A DNA stretch of 64,000 nt from contig NZ_JACOQK010000001.1 in assembly GCF_014297275.1 (NCBI RefSeq), positions 2,666,001 through 2,730,000 on the forward strand, in the 5' to 3' direction. The notes beneath the pieces were generated by a model that was given only the letters and a program-made list of their open reading frames with translations, was not told the DNA's origin and made no database searches. The position numbers and the translations under genes were made by a program. This DNA is from Clostridium facile (GTDB taxonomy: Bacteria > Bacillota > Clostridia > Oscillospirales > Ruminococcaceae). Of this stretch, positions 1 to 8,869 are shown piece by piece. Numbering within the stretch: the stretch's first letter is position 1; every line of letters starts with the position of its first letter.

Positions 1-1
1 T

Positions 2-3000
2 ACAACTTCCGGCCCATTAAAACTGCGTTTTGCCGCAACAGAATCCGCTGATATCGATTACGTTCGTGTAACCCAGAACGGACAGATTACATGGCAAGAT
101 GAATTTGAATTTATTGATACAACAAAATGGGACTTTGTCCCTCCAGCAGACGATGTTGCCAGTGATGTTCCAGAATCCTATATGGAACCAATATGGGAGG
201 GTACTACTGCTTATGAAGAAAGCGTTTGGCCCATTGCGGAACAGGATGGAACAGTAAAAGATATTCCATTATTGTATCATGCAGATAAAATTTTAACTGT
301 ACAGAATTTAGCTCGGACAATCACCTACCAAGAAGGAAAAGACTATACTCTTGTGGATGGGAAACTGCATATTCCAGAAGGTTCTAGTATTCCAGTTACT
401 TCCTGTGATACTTATCATCCTTCCACTGGTGCATTTCCAGATGGGGATGGTGGATATGTTTATTGGGAAGAAGGCACAGGGATTGTAACAAGGCAGATTT
501 ATGTTACTTATCAACATTCTGATACATGGCAAGAGGAGAAACCTGCTGATAAATCGAACTTGCTTCCAAAAACCATCCAACGTTTGGAAAATAGGGAAGA
601 CTTAAACATTGTATTCTATGGGGATAGCATTACCGAAGGATATAATACCTCCAGTTTTGTCAATACAGCCCCATATATGCCAAAATGGTCTACTTTAGTG
701 ACCGAATCTTTGAAAAAGGCTTATCCATTATCTAATATTACAGAAGTGAACACCGGTTTATCTGGTCAGGAAACCCCTTGGGGTGTTCAGAATATTACCG
801 AACGTGTTACCAATTATGACCCTGACTTGGTAGTTCTTGCATTCGGTATGAATGATGCTGGACAACATCGCTCTCCACAAGAATATGTGGCAAACCTTCA
901 GGCAATGATTGACGCAATTCACGCAAAAAATCCGGATTGTGAAATTGTTCTTGTTTCCACTACATTGCCAAATCCAAATGCACCAGGATTCCAAGGTGAG
1001 CACGAAGCATATGAACAGCCAATGTTGGCTATGGAACAAGAAGGTGTTGTTGTCGCAAATATGACAGCAATGCACAAAGCGTTAATTGAGAAAAAATCTT
1101 TTGAAAATATGACTGGGAATAACGTAAACCATCCAAATGATTATTTGGCACGTGTTTATGCACAGGTGATTTATCAAACCGCATTTGGGGAACATCACGA
1201 TGATATTGGTGATTTAAATGATGTATCCTACGTAGAGGGCAGTAATGACCCTTATCAAACATTAGATATTGAATTGCCAGAAAATATGTCTGGCCCAGTG
1301 CCAGTATTGGTATTTATCCATGGTGGAGCATGGGTAATTGGTGATAAAACAGATGAAGAACTTGGTGGTATACTAGATGCCGCTTTGGCAGAAGGATACG
1401 CTACAGTACGTGTGAACTACCGTTTAGCACAAAATGCACAATGGCCAGCACAGATCTATGACTGTAAAGCCGCTATTCGTTTTATCCGTGCAAATGCGGA
1501 AACCTATCATTTAAATCCAGATCAGATTGCTGTTATGGGATGCTCCGCTGGCGGACATTTGGTTCAAATGATGGGTGTTACCAATGGAAATCCAGAATTT
1601 GAAGATCTCTCCGTGGGTAACGCGGATGTTTCTAGTGATGTTCAGGCAGTTGTTTCCATGTATGGTATTTCTGATGTAAGTACATGGCATCAGTCTGAAG
1701 AACAATTAGGAAATATTATTGGTAATGGAAAAGACCCAATTTCTATGTTAATTGGAGATAACTATACAACAGAGCAGGCTTTGGCAGTTAGTCCAATTAC
1801 TTATGTATCTTCCAATACAGCTCCTATGTTTATTGGGCACGGTAAAAATGATACGTTAGTAGATGTAGAACAATCCTTTAATTTAGCAGAGAAAGTAAAA
1901 GAAAACATTGACCCAGAATTGGTAGATACTTATTTCCCTGAAAATGCAGCTCATGCTCAACACGATGCTTGGAATAATGCAGAAACAATAAAAGTAACCT
2001 TGAATTTCCTGCAAAAACGTTTCTTCCCAGAACAAAACCTTGATTCTGACGAAAATACCCGTCCAGGATATTGGAATGTAGATTTGGCAGGATACCAAAA
2101 TAAATATCTTGGTTTACAATATGCGGACCAATCCCCAACACAAAAATTACACCTTGTTCTTCCTGATGAAGGAGAAGGTCCATTCCCAGTAGTGGTATTT
2201 GTACATGGCGGTGGATTCGCAGGTGGTAACTCTACTGGAAGTTCGGTATTGTATACGGCGGAAGGCGCACTACAGGCATTGGATCGTGGATATGCGGTTG
2301 CGATGGTAGACTACCGTTATAGTCCAGAAGGTTATTTCCCAGAACCAATTTATGATGTGAAAGCAGCAATCCGCTATTTAAGAGCAAATGCAGAAAATTA
2401 TCATTTGGATTCCGCAAACTTTGCAATTTGGGGTGAATCCGCTGGTGGATGTATTGTTGACTTTGTTGGTACCACCAACGGTAACCCAGCTTATGAAGAT
2501 TTATCTATGGGAAATGCGGAATATTCTAGTGAAGTACAAGCAGTTGTTTCTTGGTATGCAATTACTGATTTAGCAACTGATCGAAATGCTCAGTACCGTG
2601 CAGCGTGGTTAGGTTCCAACGCTGGCAATATGGATGTTATTAAAGATTCCAGTCCAATTAACCATGTAACAAAAGATGCCCCAGCATTTTATTTGCAGCA
2701 TGGTATGGCAGATAATGAAGTGGACTATCAGGATAGTGTAAGACTGTATGAATCTCTGGTAGAAGCAACTGGAAATCCAAATACAACATTAGAACTATTC
2801 CCTGGTATTACCCATGCAGTGAAAAAATTCTTGCAGCCAAACAATGTATCTAAGATTGTGGATTGGTTGGATGAAGTACTGATATTCTCCGGTGATACCC
2901 AAGTAGATAAAACAGCACTGGAGACCCTCTACAACCAGGTAAAAGATACTGATTTGAACCAGTATGTAGATGGAGAAGCAAAAGATACCTTTGTAGCAGA

Positions 3001-3922
3001 ACTGGAAAAAGCGAAAAACCTGATTGCGAATGAAGAAGCAACCCAGGAACAAGTTAACGAAGCAGTAACAGCACTGCAGAATGCTTATGACGCACTGGAA
3101 AAGAAACCAGTAGAACCAGTGGAAACCAATAAAGATATCCTAAACAAAGTAATCGTATACGCAGAAGAACAAAAAGCATCTGATGACTTTAACAATGTTA
3201 TCGCAGATGTACAGGAATCCTTCAACGCAGCATTGGATGCAGCAAAAGAAATTGCGGCAGATCCAGCAGCAAGTCAGGATGCAGTAGATGCAGCATGGAA
3301 AGCATTAATGACAGAAATTCATAAACTAGGCTTTGTCAAAGGAGATATTACTTCCTTAGAAGCTCTGGTATCCTTGGCAGAAGGCTATGACATGAATGAC
3401 TATGTAGAAGCAGGTCAGGCAGAATTCTTAGAAGCATTGAAAGCAGCGCAAGATTTATTAGCGAATAAAGATAATGCAATGCAAACAGAAATCGAAACAG
3501 CAGAAAGCAATCTGTTGAACGCGATGCTGAACCTGAGATACAAAGCGGATAAATCCATCCTGGAAAAAGTAATTGCGGAAGCCAACGGCAAAGATGCTAG
3601 TGCATATACAGCGGAAAGCTACGCAGTACTGGAAGCAGCAGTAGCAGAAGCAAACGCAGTAATGGCGAACGAAGATGCAACCCAGGAAGAAGTAGACGCA
3701 GCAGTAACAAGTGTACAAGAAGCAATGAAAGGTCTGGTAGCAGTAGAAAAACCATCTACCGAAACACCAGATGACAGCAAAGCAGACGGTACACAAACAG
3801 GGCAAGAAAGTACAACCACAAAAGCAAATGCAACGAAAACAGGCGACTTTGCTCCAATTGCTGGCGTTATTATTCTTGCATTAGCAGGAACTGCAGCCAT
3901 CCTTAGCCGTAGAAAAAAATAA
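2..3922 (+). CDS. Multidomain surface esterase: SGNH hydrolase, two alpha/beta hydrolases, FIVAR-like repeats, anchoring tail (5' partial)
   Basis: The frame is open from base 2, so the true start and any signal peptide lie outside the window; the ATG at 182 is internal. An SGNH esterase domain comes first, with GDSIT at about 620, GMND near 848 and a terminal NHPND histidine near 1127. Two tandem alpha/beta-hydrolase domains follow. The first has HGGAW at 1319 and the nucleophile elbow GCSAGG (Ser codon 1544); the second has HGGGF at 2204 and GESAGG (Ser codon 2438). They share long stretches with each other, so they are an internal duplication. From about 2890 come three to four helical FIVAR-like repeats, a Ser/Thr-rich linker, a KTGD motif at 3835, a membrane helix and RRKK. 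Known for these families: deacetylation and ester removal from plant or host glycans. Inferred: a cell-surface de-esterifying enzyme. Exact substrates are not readable from the sequence. Confidence 0.88.
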   Translation, partial: TTSGPLKLRFAATESADIDYVRVTQNGQITWQDEFEFIDTTKWDFVPPADDVASDVPESYMEPIWEGTTAYEESVWPIAEQDGTVKDIPLLYHADKILTVQNLARTITYQEGKDYTLVDGKLHIPEGSSIPVTSCDTYHPSTGAFPDGDGGYVYWEEGTGIVTRQIYVTYQHSDTWQEEKPADKSNLLPKTIQRLENREDLNIVFYGDSITEGYNTSSFVNTAPYMPKWSTLVTESLKKAYPLSNITEVNTGLSGQETPWGVQNITERVTNYDPDLVVLAFGMNDAGQHRSPQEYVANLQAMIDAIHAKNPDCEIVLVSTTLPNPNAPGFQGEHEAYEQPMLAMEQEGVVVANMTAMHKALIEKKSFENMTGNNVNHPNDYLARVYAQVIYQTAFGEHHDDIGDLNDVSYVEGSNDPYQTLDIELPENMSGPVPVLVFIHGGAWVIGDKTDEELGGILDAALAEGYATVRVNYRLAQNAQWPAQIYDCKAAIRFIRANAETYHLNPDQIAVMGCSAGGHLVQMMGVTNGNPEFEDLSVGNADVSSDVQAVVSMYGISDVSTWHQSEEQLGNIIGNGKDPISMLIGDNYTTEQALAVSPITYVSSNTAPMFIGHGKNDTLVDVEQSFNLAEKVKENIDPELVDTYFPENAAHAQHDAWNNAETIKVTLNFLQKRFFPEQNLDSDENTRPGYWNVDLAGYQNKYLGLQYADQSPTQKLHLVLPDEGEGPFPVVVFVHGGGFAGGNSTGSSVLYTAEGALQALDRGYAVAMVDYRYSPEGYFPEPIYDVKAAIRYLRANAENYHLDSANFAIWGESAGGCIVDFVGTTNGNPAYEDLSMGNAEYSSEVQAVVSWYAITDLATDRNAQYRAAWLGSNAGNMDVIKDSSPINHVTKDAPAFYLQHGMADNEVDYQDSVRLYESLVEATGNPNTTLELFPGITHAVKKFLQPNNVSKIVDWLDEVLIFSGDTQVDKTALETLYNQVKDTDLNQYVDGEAKDTFVAELEKAKNLIANEEATQEQVNEAVTALQNAYDALEKKPVEPVETNKDILNKVIVYAEEQKASDDFNNVIADVQESFNAALDAAKEIAADPAASQDAVDAAWKALMTEIHKLGFVKGDITSLEALVSLAEGYDMNDYVEAGQAEFLEALKAAQDLLANKDNAMQTEIETAESNLLNAMLNLRYKADKSILEKVIAEANGKDASAYTAESYAVLEAAVAEANAVMANEDATQEEVDAAVTSVQEAMKGLVAVEKPSTETPDDSKADGTQTGQESTTTKANATKTGDFAPIAGVIILALAGTAAILSRRKK

Positions 3923-3948
3923 ATTGTAATGATTGAACTTAATAGTAA

Positions 3949-3980
3949 AAGCCTCCTATGAGAACCATAGGAGGCTTTCT
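3949..3980 (+). terminator. Intrinsic terminator after the surface esterase
   Basis: A perfect 10-bp stem (3951-3960 with 3966-3975), a 5-nt loop and a short T-rich tail lie 28 bases after the stop codon. Confidence 0.9.
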
Positions 3981-4391
3981 ATATCTGAAAAATTTTATAT
4001 TTATGCCGGAAACAAGTGTATTACTTAATTTAGATATTAAAAAAATCAGTAAATAGTGTTTAATTTAAGGGACAATCTCAACAGGTTTGTAAACGGAATA
4101 TTTTATATTCGATATATTTTAGCGTCTCATGATAAAATATATAACTTGAAATTATATGCTTTATAGTATATTAAATAGTGTTATTGAGCAGATAAAAGCC
4201 CCTTTAGAACATGAAATACCAGCTTAATAATAGTACAAAATTTGAATGAAAATTAGACGTGGTAGAGTAAAATAATATTTTGTTTATAAAAAATGTTCAT
4301 GTTTCATTGAAAGAATCGTACGAATGCTATTTGATAGCTTAATATGTAACATGAAATGATACTCTAAGCGTTTGTTTGATAGAATAAAAAA
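3981..4391. other. AT-rich intergenic region, no gene seen
   Basis: About 410 bases between two convergent genes. All frames are broken by stops and no ribosome site, tRNA-like fold or repeat is evident. It is unusually AT-rich. I see nothing to annotate. Confidence 0.6.
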
Positions 4392-4994
4392 TTAACCAAT
4401 TGTAGTAACGAGATTTTCTATTTGCTTTAAAGCCCAACAAAGATATTTTTTAGGATGGATACACATTTGGTTATCAGGAATATTAATCACTTGATTGGAG
4501 CCGTATTGAACTCCAGTTAATTGTTGATTTGGAGATTGAAGCCATTTTTTAAACTCTGAAATAGGAAGTTTTACGATACTATCTATTTCTTCTCCTGGAT
4601 AGAAAATAGGGTTTTGAATTGGATAAACAAATACATGGGCAATTTCACGATCAAAAAATTCTGCTATTTGAATTTCTTCTTTTACATGCCCAAGGTACTT
4701 TAGATAACTAGGGTTTAAAATCAAACCGATTTCTTCCATCACTTCCCGGCACACAGCTTGTACCCTTGTTTCACCAGCGTCAATATGGCCGGTAGAAGTC
4801 AGGTCGTATAATCCTGGAAAATCTGCTTTGTTTTTGGAACGCTGCTGCAAATAAATTTGTATTTCAGACTGGTAAGGGTCGATTACCCAACAATGAATTA
4901 CCTGGTGGAGAGCCCCTGTTTTATGTGCCATTTCACGGCTCATTGTTTGGATAGGATGCAGCTGGTCATCCACAATGGTTAGCATTTCTTTCAT
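4392..4994 (-). CDS. NUDIX hydrolase
   Basis: 200 residues with a complete Nudix box (G-x5-E-x7-REVMEE-x-GL) at about residues 89-111; its glutamates bind the catalytic metal. NUDIX enzymes cleave nucleoside diphosphates linked to another group. The overall shape (about 200 residues, QRSKNK and then the box) resembles the isopentenyl-diphosphate-isomerase-like or YfcD-like branch, whose substrates are poorly known. The ATG is preceded by AGGAGA at 6-nt spacing, which fixes the start. It stands alone, convergent with the surface esterase. The exact substrate cannot be inferred. Confidence 0.9.
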   Translation of the reverse strand: MKEMLTIVDDQLHPIQTMSREMAHKTGALHQVIHCWVIDPYQSEIQIYLQQRSKNKADFPGLYDLTSTGHIDAGETRVQAVCREVMEEIGLILNPSYLKYLGHVKEEIQIAEFFDREIAHVFVYPIQNPIFYPGEEIDSIVKLPISEFKKWLQSPNQQLTGVQYGSNQVINIPDNQMCIHPKKYLCWALKQIENLVTTIG

Positions 4995-5161
4995 GATACA
5001 TCTCCTTGTAAAAAGGCCACTATTTTTATTATTGTTTGATGAATTCCATATGGAAAAGATTATTCTTGTAGTTCAATCAAAAGTTACTTTTAATTATAAC
5101 ATATTAAAACGGAAAAATCTATAAAAGGGGGATGAAGTGATGGAAAGGAAAAGGGCAATAG

Positions 5162-5196
5162 AAAACAGCGGAATTCCAATAGAATCCCGCTGTTAT
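5162..5196 (-). terminator. Intrinsic terminator of the alcohol dehydrogenase
   Basis: The arms 5164-5176 and 5182-5194 pair over 13 bp with one mismatch and a 5-nt loop. On the minus strand the hairpin is followed by TTTTC. It lies about 20 bases past the dehydrogenase stop. Confidence 0.8.
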
Positions 5197-5213
5197 TATA
5201 AACTTATTTGGAA

Positions 5214-6377
5214 TTAAAAATCAACGTCTTCGCCATAGTAGATTGCTGTAAACAGTTTTTCCATTTCTTCCTGGGTAGGAATTCTTGGATTAGAACCTGT
5301 ACAAGCATCACCAATTGCATTCTTCGCAATTTCAGGCAGTTTTTCTTTAAATTCAGCTTCATTAATGCCAAATTCTTTTAAGGTTTTAGGAATGCTCATC
5401 CGTTTGTTGAAGTCATCAATTTTGTGGCAGAGAGCTTCAACAGTATCCAAACCAATAGAATTTGCAATTGTCTGGTATCTTTGAGCAGCAACAGGATTTT
5501 TGCTGTTGTACTTGATGACATATGGCAAATAAATTGCGTTTGCACAGCCATGAGGAATATGTCCTGTGCTGAATGCGGCGCCTGTTTTATGTGCCATGGA
5601 GTGAACAATACCCAACAGAGCATTGGAGAATGCCATACCAGCCAAGCACTGTGCATAGTGCATTTGTTCTCTGGAAACAGTACATCCTTCATAAGAGGTT
5701 GGGAGATATTCCATAACCATTTGGATTGCTTTGATTGCCAGAGGATCTGTGAATGGTGAATTTAAAGTGGAAACATATGCTTCAATTGCATGGGTCAATG
5801 CGTCCATACCAGTATGGGCAACCAGTTTAGGTGGCATTGTTTCAGCCAAATCAGGGTCAACGATTGCAACATCTGGTGTAATATTAAAGTCAGCCAAAGG
5901 ATATTTAATGCCTTTTTCATAATCAGTAATTACAGAGAAAGCAGTAACTTCAGTAGCTGTACCGGAAGTAGACGGAATTGCCAAGAATTTTGCTTTTGTT
6001 CTTAAAGTTGGGAAAGCAAATGGAGTAATCAGGTCTTCAAATTTAGTATCTGGGTATTCATAGAAAGCCCACATAGCTTTTGCTGCGTCGATTGGGGAAC
6101 CGCCACCGATTGCAACAATCCAGTCTGGTTCAAAATCGCGCATTGCAGCAGCGCCTTTCATAACAGTTTCAACGGAGGGATCTGGCTCAACGCCTTCAAA
6201 CAACTGCGTTTCAATACCAGCTTCGTTTAAGTTTGCAACAACTTTATCCAAAAAACCAAAGCGTTTCATGGAGCCGCCGCCTACAACAATAATTGCTTTT
6301 TTGCCTTTTAAATTTTTCAATTCATCTAAGGTACCTTTACCGAAATAAATATCTCTTGGCAATGTAAATCTAGCCAT
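5214..6377 (-). CDS. Iron-containing alcohol dehydrogenase
   Basis: 387 residues from the ATG at 6377, which has AGGAGG at 9-nt spacing; an in-frame ATG closer to that site and a longer upstream extension are less likely. The length fits group III Fe-dependent alcohol dehydrogenases such as butanol or 1,3-propanediol dehydrogenase. Visible motifs are the GGGSPIDAAK dinucleotide site (about residues 95-104), GTSGTATE, and the metal-ligand histidines in HSMAHKTGA and GHIPHGCAN. The family reduces aldehydes to alcohols with NAD(P)H in the cytoplasm, reoxidising NADH during fermentation. A Rex-like operator lies 130-153 bases upstream of the start, which supports a role in redox balance. Monocistronic, with its own terminator. 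The substrate is uncertain. Confidence 0.94.
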   Translation of the reverse strand: MARFTLPRDIYFGKGTLDELKNLKGKKAIIVVGGGSMKRFGFLDKVVANLNEAGIETQLFEGVEPDPSVETVMKGAAAMRDFEPDWIVAIGGGSPIDAAKAMWAFYEYPDTKFEDLITPFAFPTLRTKAKFLAIPSTSGTATEVTAFSVITDYEKGIKYPLADFNITPDVAIVDPDLAETMPPKLVAHTGMDALTHAIEAYVSTLNSPFTDPLAIKAIQMVMEYLPTSYEGCTVSREQMHYAQCLAGMAFSNALLGIVHSMAHKTGAAFSTGHIPHGCANAIYLPYVIKYNSKNPVAAQRYQTIANSIGLDTVEALCHKIDDFNKRMSIPKTLKEFGINEAEFKEKLPEIAKNAIGDACTGSNPRIPTQEEMEKLFTAIYYGEDVDF

Positions 6378-6506
6378 GGGAATCATCCTCCTGTCGATTG
6401 TTCTAAAAACAATTAATATGTACAGTTGAATATTTATTTTTTCTGTACTACTCATATTTTAAACCTTTTGCACAAATAATGCAAGAGGTAAACGGATAAA
6501 AAAACA

Positions 6507-6530
6507 ATATTGTTATAACTTTAACAATAT
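6507..6530 (-). promoter_or_regulatory. Candidate Rex operator upstream of the alcohol dehydrogenase
   Basis: Perfect 9-bp inverted repeat ATATTGTTA-N6-TAACAATAT. The core TTGTTATAACTTTAACAA differs by one base from the Rex consensus as I remember it (TTGTTAA-N4-TTAACAA). Rex is the NADH/NAD+-sensing repressor that controls fermentative alcohol dehydrogenases in Firmicutes. Promoter elements around it on the minus strand are too degenerate to place with confidence. Confidence 0.75.
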
Positions 6531-6562
6531 ATTTACAAAAATTTTGACAGTTTCACAACAGA

Positions 6563-6597
6563 AAAAGCAACCAGTACAATTTTACTAGTTGCTTTTT
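6563..6597 (-). terminator. Terminator hairpin downstream of the flavin-reductase gene
   Basis: Arms 6563-6576 and 6583-6596 pair with one mismatch and are flanked by A and T runs, so the hairpin could work in both directions. On the minus strand it lies about 215 bases beyond the flavin-reductase stop. The rest of the 436-base gap between the two genes (6378-6813) shows only the Rex-like operator and AT-rich sequence. Confidence 0.7.
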
Positions 6598-6813
6598 ATA
6601 CAGTATAACAATAAGCTTGATGATTTAATTAAAAAATAATGTAATAAACAGCAAACTTAAACCAAAACAAATGGCTTAAAAGAAAATACTTAAATTTAAT
6701 AAATAAGATTTATCGGATAAATACAGCTTGAATATAGGTACAAGTATAATCTTAAATGAGTACAACTATTTTGGAGACCTATTAGCATATTCATTTTAAA
6801 CCAAAATAGAAAA

Positions 6814-7308
6814 TTATTTTTGGTATGCGTGACAGATTTCCGCTACATACATGGTATGGTGGCCTTCCTTTTGATACCATTTTTGGATGGAGTCATCCAA
6901 TGCACAGCTTTCCAGTAGGTCTTGCTGGTACATTTTTCTACAAACAAGAGTGAGTTCCGCTTGTTCAAATGTAGTGGTACCATCCACAAATACAGGGGTT
7001 AAGCCAGTTTCTTTGGCTTTATCGAACTCTTTTCCGGAGTGGCTGCCACAAAACCTTAAAGCGTCCTTCCAATTTTCTGGATAAAAACTTAGTGTAAAAT
7101 AATCATTTTGTTCTACAAAAGCTTTCGTATAACGTTCTGGACGGATAAACACAAACGCTACATTTTTTCCCCACAGGACACCAACACCACCCCAACTGGC
7201 AGTCATGGTATTATATCCGTTTTGATCCCCAGCGGTTACCAGCATCCATTGTGTGCCGATTTTTTGAAAAGGAGAAAAGGCTAATTGTGAAATATCAAAT
7301 TCTTTCAT
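6814..7308 (-). CDS. Flavin reductase-like FMN-binding protein
   Basis: 164 residues. The order MTASWGGVGVLWGKN, IRPERYT and DYFTLSFY matches the flavin reductase-like (flavoredoxin) fold, in which the TASW and RPERYT regions hold FMN. Family members transfer electrons or reduce small substrates in the cytoplasm of anaerobes; the partner is unknown here. AAGGAG lies 8 nt before the ATG. It is transcribed alone, divergent from argG across 250 bases of regulatory DNA. Confidence 0.85.
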   Translation of the reverse strand: MKEFDISQLAFSPFQKIGTQWMLVTAGDQNGYNTMTASWGGVGVLWGKNVAFVFIRPERYTKAFVEQNDYFTLSFYPENWKDALRFCGSHSGKEFDKAKETGLTPVFVDGTTTFEQAELTLVCRKMYQQDLLESCALDDSIQKWYQKEGHHTMYVAEICHAYQK

Positions 7309-7404
7309 AAAAACAGCTCCTTATTGATTTCATCCATAATAGAAAACAATGATTTTTCTTTTATTATAGCACAGTGGTCAAATATGGAATATAATTTTAA
7401 GCAA

Positions 7405-7484
7405 ATTGCATAAATATGCAATCGATTTGCTATATTATGCATAAAATATTGATGAATATGCAGAAAAATGAATATTTTTTCGAA
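7405..7484 (+). promoter_or_regulatory. Candidate ARG boxes (ArgR operators) upstream of argG
   Basis: Two 18-mers each match the ARG box pattern (WNTGAATWWWWATTCANW) at 16 of 18 positions. ATTGCATAAATATGCAAT (7405-7422) is fully symmetric. AATGAATATTTTTTCGAA (7467-7484) abuts the -35 region. Partial half sites (ATGCATAA, TGAATATGCA) lie between them at about 7436-7462. ArgR with arginine would repress argGHF from here; this is inference from pattern and context. Confidence 0.6.
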
Positions 7485-7491
7485 TTTGGGG

Positions 7492-7520
7492 TTGTTTTTT
7501 TCAGATTACTGTATTATAAT
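7492..7520 (+). promoter_or_regulatory. Sigma-A promoter of argGHF
   Basis: TTGTTT at 7492-7497, a 17-bp spacer and a perfect TATAAT at 7515-7520, 38 bases before the argG start. Confidence 0.8.
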
Positions 7521-7558
7521 AAGGACAACATCAATTCAAATGAAAAGGAGTTTTACAA

Positions 7559-8782
7559 ATGGCTGACATTAAAAAAGTAATTTTAGCATATTCTGGTGGC
7601 TTGGACACCTCTATTATTATCCCTTGGTTAAAAGAAAACTATAACAACTGCGAAGTAGTTGCGGTATCCGCTGACGTTGGACAGGAATCCGAACTGGAAG
7701 GACTGGAAGAAAAAGCGATTAAAACTGGGGCATCCAAATTGTATATTGAAGATTTAAAAGAAGAATTTGTGAATGACTATGTATTCCCAACCATTAAAGC
7801 TGGTGCGGTATATGAGAATAAATATTTATTGGGTACTTCCTTTGCACGTCCTATTATTGGGAAACGTTTGGTTGAAATCGCGAAGGCGGAAGGTGCTGAC
7901 GCAATCTGCCATGGTTGTACTGGAAAAGGAAATGACCAGGTTCGGTTTGAACTGGCAATCAAAGCATTTGCGCCAACCATGCCAATTATCGCGCCTTGGC
8001 GGACATGGGATCTGAAATCTCGTGACGATGAGATTGAATATGCAGAAGCTCATAACATTCCATTAAAAATTACCCGTGAAACCAACTACTCCAAAGACAA
8101 AAACTTATGGCATCTTTCCCATGAAGGTTTGGATTTGGAAGACCCAGCAAATGAACCGATGTATAACAAAGAAGGATTTCTGGAAATGGGCGTTTCCCCT
8201 GAACAGGCTCCTGACAAACCAACCTATGTAACGATCCATTTTGAAAAAGGTATCCCAACCGCTGTAGACGGCGTTGAAATGGATGGTGTTACCTTGATTC
8301 AAACACTGAATAAAATCGGCGGGGAAAATGGTGTTGGTCTAGCTGATATTGTGGAAAACCGTCTGGTTGGTATGAAATCCCGTGGCGTATATGAAACCCC
8401 AGGTGGAACCATCTTGTACCATGCCCATGAAGTATTGGAAACCATTTGCCTGGATAAAGAAACACAACATTATAAACAGCAGGTTGCTCTGAAATTTGCT
8501 GATATCGTATACAACGGCCAGTGGTACACACCTTTGCGGGAGGCTTTATCCGCATTTGTGGATTCTACTCAGGAAACCTGTACTGGTGATGTGAAGTTGA
8601 AACTTTACAAAGGAAATATTATCAATGCAGGCGTTACCTCTCCATACACTTTATATAGTGAAGAATTTGCTTCCTTTGGGGAAGATGATGTATACAACCA
8701 AGCAGATTCCGCTGGATTTATCAACCTGTTTGGTTTGCCAATCAAAGTAAAAGCTATGCTGGATGAGGGTCGTGTAAAATAA
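7559..8782 (+). CDS. argG: Argininosuccinate synthase
   Basis: 407 residues, normal for the family. It joins citrulline and aspartate, using ATP, to give argininosuccinate, the penultimate step of arginine synthesis. The N-terminal PP-loop motif SGGLDTS is at residues 12-18. GCTGKGNDQVRF and the C-terminal GVYETPGGT region are typical of ArgG. AAGGAG precedes the ATG at 8-nt spacing. It is the first gene of the argG-argH-argF cluster, 87 bases before argH, with a hairpin in between. Confidence 0.98.
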   Translation: MADIKKVILAYSGGLDTSIIIPWLKENYNNCEVVAVSADVGQESELEGLEEKAIKTGASKLYIEDLKEEFVNDYVFPTIKAGAVYENKYLLGTSFARPIIGKRLVEIAKAEGADAICHGCTGKGNDQVRFELAIKAFAPTMPIIAPWRTWDLKSRDDEIEYAEAHNIPLKITRETNYSKDKNLWHLSHEGLDLEDPANEPMYNKEGFLEMGVSPEQAPDKPTYVTIHFEKGIPTAVDGVEMDGVTLIQTLNKIGGENGVGLADIVENRLVGMKSRGVYETPGGTILYHAHEVLETICLDKETQHYKQQVALKFADIVYNGQWYTPLREALSAFVDSTQETCTGDVKLKLYKGNIINAGVTSPYTLYSEEFASFGEDDVYNQADSAGFINLFGLPIKVKAMLDEGRVK

Positions 8783-8806
8783 AACTGTTCGGTGGAATAA
8801 GAACGA

Positions 8807-8838
8807 AAATGCCGTAATGCCCTTGCATTATGGCATTT
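8807..8838 (+). terminator. Intercistronic hairpin between argG and argH
   Basis: A 14-bp stem (8807-8820 with 8825-8838, one G-T pair) with a 4-nt loop but only a weak T tail. It may cause partial termination or protect the argG message rather than end the operon. Confidence 0.55.
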
Positions 8839-8869
8839 CTATTATTGGTATAAGATAGGAGAATGATTT

